Shown: positions 34,387-41,559 of the stretch, one piece after another
Layout of the letters: every line of letters starts with the position of its first letter
Position numbering within the stretch: the first letter of the stretch is position 1
DNA from: Arsenophonus sp046530935
GTDB taxonomy: Bacteria; Pseudomonadota; Gammaproteobacteria; Enterobacterales; Enterobacteriaceae
DNA: 41,559 bases
Reading direction: 5' to 3'
Assembly (NCBI GenBank): GCA_046530935.1
Contig: JBHEQW010000011.1
Coordinates: forward strand, 1 to 41,559
Program-made: the position numbers and the translations under genes
The notes under the pieces: model-generated
Told to the model about the DNA's origin: nothing
Databases searched by the model: none
The model's input: only the letters and a program-made list of their open reading frames with translations

Positions 34387-35000
34387 GTTATCCTAATTTA
34401 TCGCGTATGGATGTGGTTGCGAAGATATGATATGACCTATACACTAGTAATTAATTTCGTGAATGATTTTAACAACATATAGATGATATGCCATGAAAAA
34501 GTTACACTATTAGGTATCCATAAAATAAGATATTACCTGTTATCCATTGCATTAACTCATTCGTAATAGTGCCAGAGATAACTATATCTACATCAGTTCA
34601 AGCTAAGGCTCCAAGTTATGCTACAGCAAGATGCTAAAACACCACCTTATCAACCTGTAGGTATCCATGCGCCTCATAGTTTATAACGGTTATTTGCAAT
34701 AAAGAACTATAGAGAGTTCTATTAGCGATTTTTAGATTAAAGTGCCTAAAATCAGAGCCTGCAGCGGCAATAGAATATCCTGCAACAAGCTCGTTGCTTA
34801 TCTCCTTTATCTGAAGCGTACAAAAGACGTAGAAAAGTTCCTAATGACTATACACCTGCTAGGTATATAATCCACCAGTGATTTTCATGAACCTCTTTAG
34901 AGTTGTTTAGATTGGCTGCGCATATCTCGCTGAAAAGGGATATGATCTCTCTAAGTGCAATCAACAGACTGAAAAGCAATATCTTAAAGACAATAGGCAA
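34387..35000 (+). mobile_element. IS256-family element, 5' part (dead copy 5 of 6)
   Basis: The left 0.6 kb of an IS256 copy. It carries KIRACSGNRISCNKLVAYLL-type sequence (about 34750-34810) equivalent to the block seen at 20766. It stops at 35000, exactly where the inverted copy at 35001 begins, consistent with truncation by that element. I did not find its 3' half after 36440, so a deletion followed. Confidence 0.7.
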
Positions 35001-36440
35001 GAGTTATTAGCAAATTTGATGCATGACGATTAAGCTACGCATCTTATGATGCGTTGTGAATCCATTTTTATCCTTAAATTGGATTTTGTTTAGCACAAAG
35101 AACAATGTCAAATACCATTACATTAGCTGTAAGTTTCACTTTTTCTGACAAAACTGAAGCAGATTAAATACCATTGAAAGGACTGTTTTTAATTAAAGTT
35201 CTTTGCGCATTGTTGTTTCTCATAGGCTCTCACTGTCGCAAAAACTAATTCAATCAGATTTTTTATTCTTATTGATCCTAACTTTCCATCCAAACGAAAA
35301 GTTTAGATCAATAAGAATGCTAGCAGTTTTTCTCGATCTTTCTTCAGCTTCTTCATCGTCACAGAATGCACTTCAGTCAAAACATTGCAAAAAAACATTA
35401 AGGGCTTTATTATCGACATAGCGGCGTTCTGATAGCCTAACCTACTGCAAATCAGGCTTAATTTTCAATTTTGTGCCTTTTGAGTGAACCCAACATATTA
35501 ACTATTTTGTCTACCTAACAGCGTTGTTGATATATATCCTGGAACATTTTTTCTATTGAATTCCAACAAACCAAACGCACCTCTTTTCTCCAAAAGAAAA
35601 CTCGTTGAATACGATTAAGTTACGCGCTCGCAGAATTAAGAAGTTTAGAAAAGTTAGCTTCTGACTATCAATAAGCATCTTTGATCGTAAAGAGCTCCTT
35701 ATCTCCATGCTCAGAGTTACGCCTATAATACTAGCAAACAAAGCTAATCATCTTGCCTAACAGGATCTTAATATGCCATCGGCCAAGAAATAAACGTAGC
35801 GTGTATGCTTAAATCATGCAAGTAGCATTGCATGTGATCTTCAAAGCCATTGCTGTTTTAGTATGCTGATGGTGCTTGACAGATAGAGCCTCTGCTTTTT
35901 AACCGAGAAGTGCGCCATAGACTTTATGAAAATCACCTGTAAAGAAATGCCTCGCAGTTACAGCTATTGTAGAGTAACTCTTAAATGTTTTTGTAAGATT
36001 CAGATAAGGCGCTAGCAACGATAGCTATTGAAGCATATTCAATTACCAGTGCTATCTCAAAATTGACCTTAGTTACTTTAATCTCAAGATCGCCTATACA
36101 AATTTATATATTGCGCCATGATAAATACCAGTTACAGACAACGTCATGGACACACAGCCAATCAAAAAAGCTGGCATTCAGCATATTATTGCAGTATATT
36201 TCTCCAGAACTCAATCTTAACGACGGTGCCTATCCAAGTGCCTTGTGGCAGCCTTGCATGAGTTTATGCAAGGGAGATAATAGTTAATATCTAGTTATGC
36301 TAATACCTGTATGGTAAGCTTTTTTATGGCATATCATCTCTCTATTATTAAAATAATTCATGAAATCAACCGCAGGATACGGCAGAATCTCTGAAACCTC
36401 ATAGACCAGAAATGACCATACATCATTAATTTATCACTAA
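35001..36440 (-). mobile_element. IS256-family element (dead copy 6 of 6)
   Basis: A 1.44 kb copy on the minus strand. Its right inverted repeat is GAGTTATTAGCAAATTT at 35001-35017; the left end is near 36440. It parallels the copy at 16950 throughout, including the leftmost domain at 35950-36350. All frames are interrupted. Together with the preceding fragment it forms two IS256 sequences back to back in inverted orientation. Confidence 0.76.
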
Positions 36441-36704
36441 GTGTTTTGTCCAAGATCATTATATAGACTCTTCCGAACAACCTATCTTTATTATAGTAAG
36501 ATAGGTACTTATGGATATAAAAGTTGATGGTAATATATCATATTGATGATACTACATCATAAGACAACTACTACAACCCATAAAATCATGGCTGCTTCAT
36601 TGCAACAAAGAGCCCAACATCTGCTTTAATTAAGCATTATTGCATATTCTAACTTACAGTTGCTAAAGGAAAAAAACGATATGATCTTGATCATCGCCTA
36701 TTTT
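36441..36704 (+). mobile_element. IS481-family 5' fragment
   Basis: It starts with GTGTTTTGTCCAAGATCATT, the clearest IS481 left end in the window, immediately against the IS256 end. It contains the HTH region (THKIMAASLQQRAQHLL-type, degraded). It stops at an IS1595 left end at the same internal point as the IS481 copies at 24336 and 28505. Confidence 0.65.
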
Positions 36705-37330
36705 ACTAAAAGTTGTTAGTAAACATCTTTTATACTCTATAAAAAATTTTCTCTACAGAGAGATTGCCATGGAAAAACCAAACAGTTATGCAGATTAAAG
36801 ATACTTTTTCTTCACTACCTATCAACTAAAGCTAAATCTGATTAGTTGGCTAGGCGACAATCTATTAGATAATATCGATTCATATTATTGAAACAACTCA
36901 TTTCACTTTATCCATTCATACAGATATTATCACAGTGAACATGGCATCTGATTGAGAGATTCATTATGGTTTCAGTGCTACTGTTGTGCAATCCTTGATT
37001 GCAGAAAAACATTTAACAATCTTACTTGAAGTCCTCTACAGAGAGCTAGATTACAAGGATAAATTATTTAGTTATCATCTCAATGTATGTTGAATAGCTT
37101 GACTTTGCTGAAATCACAGAAATAAACAAGCACTGATTTAAAAACGGCGTTTAGATGGCGTAAGTCCTTCCTTGCTTCATATGCTATAGGCAATATAAAT
37201 GCACTAAGTGGTTATTATTGATTGAACTCAACTAAATATTTTTCTATGAATCCTTTAAATGGCATGGTTATTTCCTATATAGGAAAGCTAGAAAACATGT
37301 GAGAGCAGCATAGATAATAGAAAAGAACCT
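36705..37330 (+). mobile_element. IS1595-family element, 5' part (dead)
   Basis: Closely parallels 28505-29060 and 23288-23850. Readable pieces are the region before the DDE domain (KHLTILL, DYKDKLFSY) and LKTAFRW-like sequence. It breaks off near 37330, where the unidentified repeat shared with 7390 begins. Confidence 0.65.
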
Positions 37331-39304
37331 GCACAGTATGTGGTGTTAGCGATATACAGCTATGCTACTTCAATGATTTTCATGATCTGAGTGCTTATTT
37401 TATACTCTACGATATGTTAATATGTTAATTCATTTTAGAAAATTATCTAGAATGACTTGAAATAAAAATCTTCTAAAGACTGTAAATCATGTAAATCAGA
37501 AAAAAACAGATAATTTCAGATGTTATACAGTCTGTTTATCCGCTAAGAGCTTTATAATCTCTATCTTCAAATTAATTATGACAGACCAACTGAATTTTTC
37601 ATAGCCTCTCAAAAGAGGCTATACAATGATAGAGTATCAGAGTCGAGCTCAAATTTTTCTTAACACACAAGTATTATCAGCATTTAATTACGATTAGCCA
37701 AGAATTTGAGCACATAACCAAAAAGCCACAATTCTGATAATACAAGATACAAGTAGATTAAGGAAGAAATAACTAAAGTATGTTTGCTAATAAATTCATC
37801 ACTATATTATAAACAACTAAAAATAATCCACTGTCTTCTTCGTCAACTTCTACAAATACAAAGAGATAACTTGGCCGATAGATATGACAAATGCAGATAG
37901 GATCAAGATTTATATTTTTCTAGCAAGATAAGATACAACAAAAAGAGGATAATTATAGACAGATGGATAATCCACGCGCCACGCCTAACTGAAATGCTTT
38001 TCAACATTTATGATAGGCAGAATAAATTTCTTGAAAAATATAGTGAAAGTGGTAACTCTCGTAGACTTCTATATCTCTGTAGATGAAACGCTTGCCTCTT
38101 CGGCACTATTATATAATGAAGTTTCAAACGCTACTGCTGTGCTTCTCTCCTAAATATTCAAACATCAGTTTTTTCTAAAAAACTTATTAAGTTTAAAAGC
38201 CTGAAGTTTATGCGGTTTTAAAGCCACTTAGTAGTGGTGGCAGATCTAGTTGATATTTTATTCTACTGTGATAACACTAGCAAGCAACATATTATGTTTA
38301 CTATTACTCATCTTCATTTGTATTCTTTCAATAATAATGGGCTCTACTCTCAATGCTATGTTTTCTCGTCAAACTGCCAGATACATTCTACCTTTGCTCT
38401 ATAACTACAGCAGAACACAAAAATAGTGTATCAAATTGCTATCTTCTATGCCTTATAGATTTATATTTGACAACTAAATCAACATCCTCATGTTCATGTT
38501 TCCGTTACCAAATGACACAGTCTGGATATTAAACATGCTGTATGGCTTGTGAGTTGTTTTTTTAAAAAAGAACTAGCAAAGAAATCTAGTGAAGTATCGT
38601 CATCCAAGTGTTACGTCAAAGAGATGACATAATAAATCTAATACTCTTTCCTCGTCTTCTAAGCATCTCTGCGCCAGGAAACATTTGTAGCATTACCTTG
38701 AAGACAAAATCTTAACGTTACTAGGAAATGCACTTTATTAAAAAGATGAAATGAGAATAGCATATAACGTAAAATACCTCTTGTGCTAGCTTAAACGCCC
38801 ACAGATACCAGCCTCATTAAAACTTGCAGCATTACACCATACCACACACCATCTAATAATGGTTGTTATATTATTAATATGATTATCAAACTAACTAGTA
38901 CTACAACAGAGCATACTATGACGCAGGAAGAAATGTTCGGACAATATATATAACCTATATTTCTAGCTAGACATTGTAAATGTGATGCACTAATATGCTT
39001 TACTATCCAATAGTAAATAAGTCATACTATTAATGAAGGTTTTATAAAGTGCTGTAGATGACACAACTCGCAAAAAACCAGAAAAACCTAGTTTCTCTAT
39101 TTGATAAAAAGATTCCTGCATATAAATCCGTATAATGCATTTTATGCGTCTGCAAGGCTACTTTTTATCGACTCTCAGCTTATCGACTCTCAGCTTGACA
39201 AGGAAGCCATGGAATTGTTGTAAGAAAAAGTCCATAAAATAAAAAACGATGGTTATAAAAAATAAACCTATAGTTTAATATCTATAAAATTAGTGGGTAT
39301 ATCA
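37331..39304. repeat. Unidentified dispersed repeat, copy 2, in gene-free DNA
   Basis: 37350-37500 and 39040-39240 correspond to two blocks of the repeat at 7390-8075, here separated by about 1.5 kb instead of about 0.3 kb. The extra DNA between (37500-39040) is unrecognised and has no ORF of note. A perfect 15-bp tandem duplication lies at 39166-39195. Confidence 0.4.
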
Positions 39305-40404
39305 AATAACAAACATTCAAAAAAATTTTTTTTAAAAGATCCAGTAAAGTGATTTTATCAAATTTTAGCAATAATAATGTAGATGAATTTTTATCTTTAT
39401 TCAAAAATTGATTCAATTTCATAACCATCAAGTTCTTTATCAAAATTGAAATGATGGTTCTGAATCCAACTTCTATAGACATAGAAAATCGCTCGATCAT
39501 ATCATTCAATTGAGGAGATAATTCCTCGCTATGCCGAGCTAAATTATTGTTCTCTACCAACATCTGTAGATAAACTGGCGAATTCATGGTTTCCGGTTGC
39601 TAAACGTTTTTGCAGACCAGAAATGTACTCTATAAATTCTTTACCATTGCCACAAGTTACAAAATGGATAGCCATGGGAGATACTCAGTTAAGATCACGT
39701 AAAAAACATCAAACATTTGCCTCCTCAATCTTAGTCTTGTAATTACTGATAAAAATCCATAGAGTGATAGAGGCACGGATCCATACCTATGAAAAACCAT
39801 CATGAAGTTTCGTTTAGCATTTGTGGAAGAAGATATTTCACATCTACGCGGAGACAAGCAGTCTCGTAGATTTTAACCGCTTTATGCTGCTTATATATAG
39901 CCTTCGCTTCAGTGTAAGAACTTTATTTCTTCCATGCCTCATTTTATAAAAATTTTACACTCTCCTAGCCTACATAAACCCTCGATCCACGGCAGATCGA
40001 TATACTAACATCTTGGTTCAAGAATTCATATACAACTACCAAAAAAAGATTGTCAAAATAGAGAAAAAAGTTTTTTGCAGTAAAATAACTATTGCTTCCT
40101 GAGCGCACAAGGCAAGGGTGTCGTTCGTTAGCAAATTATGGAGAATATTGGTCTGATTCATCAACACAATCTTATTTTTTCTTTGGTAACAATAAGTTGA
40201 GATATGCTATGGCGCTTAGTTAAAGTAAACACCGACTCTTTGCTAGCCTTAAGAGTAGTTCTAATTTTAGGTATCATAATTATCTGACGATTGAAGCCTA
40301 ATAATCATGATATTGTATTGTCCTTAGCAATATCCATCAATAGGCATATTGCCATGAATAAAGCTGTGCGACTAGGATCTATATAATGATCCAGGCACAA
40401 AACA
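39305..40404 (-). mobile_element. IS481-family element, full length without insertion (dead)
   Basis: 1.1 kb with left end TGTTTTGTGCCTGG (from 40404). The minus-strand translation shows the HTH KIRTTLKASKESVFTLTKRH, FLVVVYEFLNQD-like, SSTNAKRNF near the start of the DDE domain, GNGKEF near 39660 and SPQLNDMIERF near 39500 (family HPQTNGMVERF). This copy shows what the element looked like without the IS1595 insertion. Stops and frameshifts make it inactive. Confidence 0.78.
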
Positions 40405-40721
40405 TATAAATACAACGCAATGGTGGACTCATTAAGGTTTTTTTGCCAATCTATGGTCTCATTTCCTATGAGATGATTATGAGAACCTCTTCTTCTCCTG
40501 AAGAAGAAATGCTATGCAAAAAGATGTTATTAGTTACCAAAAGTATGGATAAAAAAGCAAGCTAGATTCTATTTAGAATCCGAATTAACATTAAGATCAA
40601 AGTAATATAGTATAAGAAATATTATAAAGCGATTCTTGAAGAAGTTATTCTAGACAAATATGATTTAGTATTAAAATTGCTCATAAAAATGACTGGTTTT
40701 ATGCTAGGATACTCACTATCC

Positions 40722-40764
40722 CTTGATAGCTAGCATCTATACTATGTAGATGCTAGCTATCAAG
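40722..40764. repeat. Perfect 18-bp inverted repeat (hairpin)
   Basis: CTTGATAGCTAGCATCTA is followed by a 7-base loop and then its exact reverse complement. No T-run follows on either strand, so it is not a standard terminator. Perfect pairing in otherwise eroded DNA is unusual. Confidence 0.7.
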
Positions 40765-41203
40765 TCTGGACGGTAAAAGATAAAGCATTCCTAATGACGG
40801 TCCTATTGTTGTTGTAATTAATTTAACTTATCAAGAATCATATCATCCATAAAATTATTATTAATCTAATTCAGTAGACGAAAAATATCAATCATATGAT
40901 TGTTAAAATTTACATATTCATTTCGTTAGTGCCATAGCTCCTCTATCGCCAATAAATATTGCTATTAAATTATCGGATTTTGATCTAAGTATATATAATC
41001 AAGCCCTTAATTTGATAGTATCATTTTCTTGGAATAAAAATATTAAGACAAAGATTTAGGCATTGATGAAAAATATAGTTATGTCATTGAAAGATCTGAT
41101 GAGAAAAATTCTATAAAGTTTATGACGAATTACATGCAGATATTATTGCATTGGATTTTTAGGTAAAAAATCTATATAATGATTATTAACAGCTAAACAG
41201 CAC

Positions 41204-41228
41204 GATAAAATAGAGCCATTATTTTATC
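41204..41228 (-). terminator. Possible terminator hairpin after pntB
   Basis: GATAAAATA, seven bases, TATTTTATC gives a 9-bp stem just downstream of the pntB stop. The stem is A/T-rich and lacks a clear U-tract, so the terminator role is a guess. Confidence 0.35.
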
Positions 41229-41235
41229 AAATAAC

Positions 41236-41559
41236 TTATAAGGTATACAAAATAGCTTCTATGCTTATTTTTGCATCACCGAATAGAATTTGGGTATTTT
41301 CCTTAAAAAATAACGGATTTTGAACGCCAGCATAGCCAGTGTTCATTGAGCGTTTAAATACAATAACATTTTGCGCTTTCCAAACCTCCAGAACTGGCAT
41401 GCCAGCTATTGGGCTATTAGGATCATCTTGTGCAGCTGGATTAACAGTATCATTTGCCCCAATCACTAATACCGTATCGGTACGAGCAAAATCATTATTT
41501 ATTTCATCTAGATCTAAAACGATGTCATAAGGCACTTTTGCTTCAGCTAATAATACATT
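41236..41559 (-). CDS. pntB: NAD(P) transhydrogenase subunit beta, C-terminal part
   Basis: PntB is the membrane subunit of the proton-translocating transhydrogenase that makes NADPH from NADH. The visible 107 codons are the end of its cytoplasmic NADP(H)-binding domain III: VLLAEAKVPYDIV, LVIGANDTVNPAAQDD, PIAGMPVLEVWKA, FKRSMNTGYAGVQNPLFF and FGDAK. They are almost the same as E. coli and end with a normal stop. The frame stays open to the window edge (AAT GTA TTA before the GTG at 41533-41535), so the true start lies outside and GTG is not the start. Intactness of the rest and presence of pntA cannot be judged. Confidence 0.93.
   Translation of the reverse strand, partial: NVLLAEAKVPYDIVLDLDEINNDFARTDTVLVIGANDTVNPAAQDDPNSPIAGMPVLEVWKAQNVIVFKRSMNTGYAGVQNPLFFKENTQILFGDAKISIEAILYTL

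Larger units (their letters stand above)
40405..41235. other. Gene-free stretch with two hairpins
   Basis: No recognisable gene. Peptides such as AIKLSDFDLSIYNQALNLIV (plus, near 40960-41020) look protein-like but unidentifiable. It contains the hairpins listed at 40722-40764 and 41204-41228. Confidence 0.35.

Noticed and set aside
1..41559. CRISPR array, retron, toxin-antitoxin or other defence system
   Set aside because: No regularly spaced direct repeats, reverse transcriptase motif or intact small-gene pair is visible; the repeats present are dead insertion sequences and single tandem duplications.

Overview
The window looks like chromosomal DNA of an Enterobacterales-type (E. coli-like) bacterium in an advanced but unfinished stage of genome decay, as in a host-restricted insect symbiont. 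The reasons are E. coli-like protein sequences, the conserved gene order cmk-rpsA-ihfB, AT-rich DNA, many eroded insertion sequences, and an estimated coding density near 12% by hand count. Seven protein genes (six complete, one cut by the window edge) and one tRNA appear intact. All seven protein genes lie on the minus strand.

Layout. 1-2892: intact ihfB, rpsA and cmk. 3064-4965: an IS481-family fragment followed by an IS256-family copy, both dead. 4966-8700: mostly unrecognised, with an intact tRNA-Leu(CAA) at 6785. 8700-16950: an 8 kb stretch visibly richer in G+C and full of stops, in which I recognise no gene. 16950-21840: intact tpiA between two oppositely oriented dead IS256 copies. 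22220-26741: the ahpC-ahpF locus. ahpC is intact with an OxyR-like operator upstream. ahpF is a pseudogene split by an IS481 element that is itself split by an IS1595 element. 27665-30400: a decayed quinone-oxidoreductase-like (MDR) gene, split by another IS481/IS1595 nest. 30448-31904: IS256. 32055-32690: an fnr pseudogene behind a perfect FNR box. 33060-33964: intact def followed by a broken fmt. 34387-37330: back-to-back IS256 copies, then an IS481/IS1595 chimera. 37330-40404: an unidentified repeat and a dead IS481. 41236-41559: the 3' end of pntB.

What survives is core machinery: translation (S1, deformylase, tRNA-Leu), nucleotide supply (Cmk), glycolysis (TpiA), peroxide defence (AhpC), nucleoid structure (IHF-beta) and redox balance (PntB). 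What is lost is regulation (FNR) and partner enzymes (AhpF for AhpC, Fmt for Def). This leaves two intact enzymes whose usual partners are broken in cis. I found no clear new defence or mobile system. The most informative signals are the nested insertions, the orphaned enzymes, and regulatory sites preserved beside live or dead genes. Family assignments rest on reading translations against remembered family sequences; no search was run.
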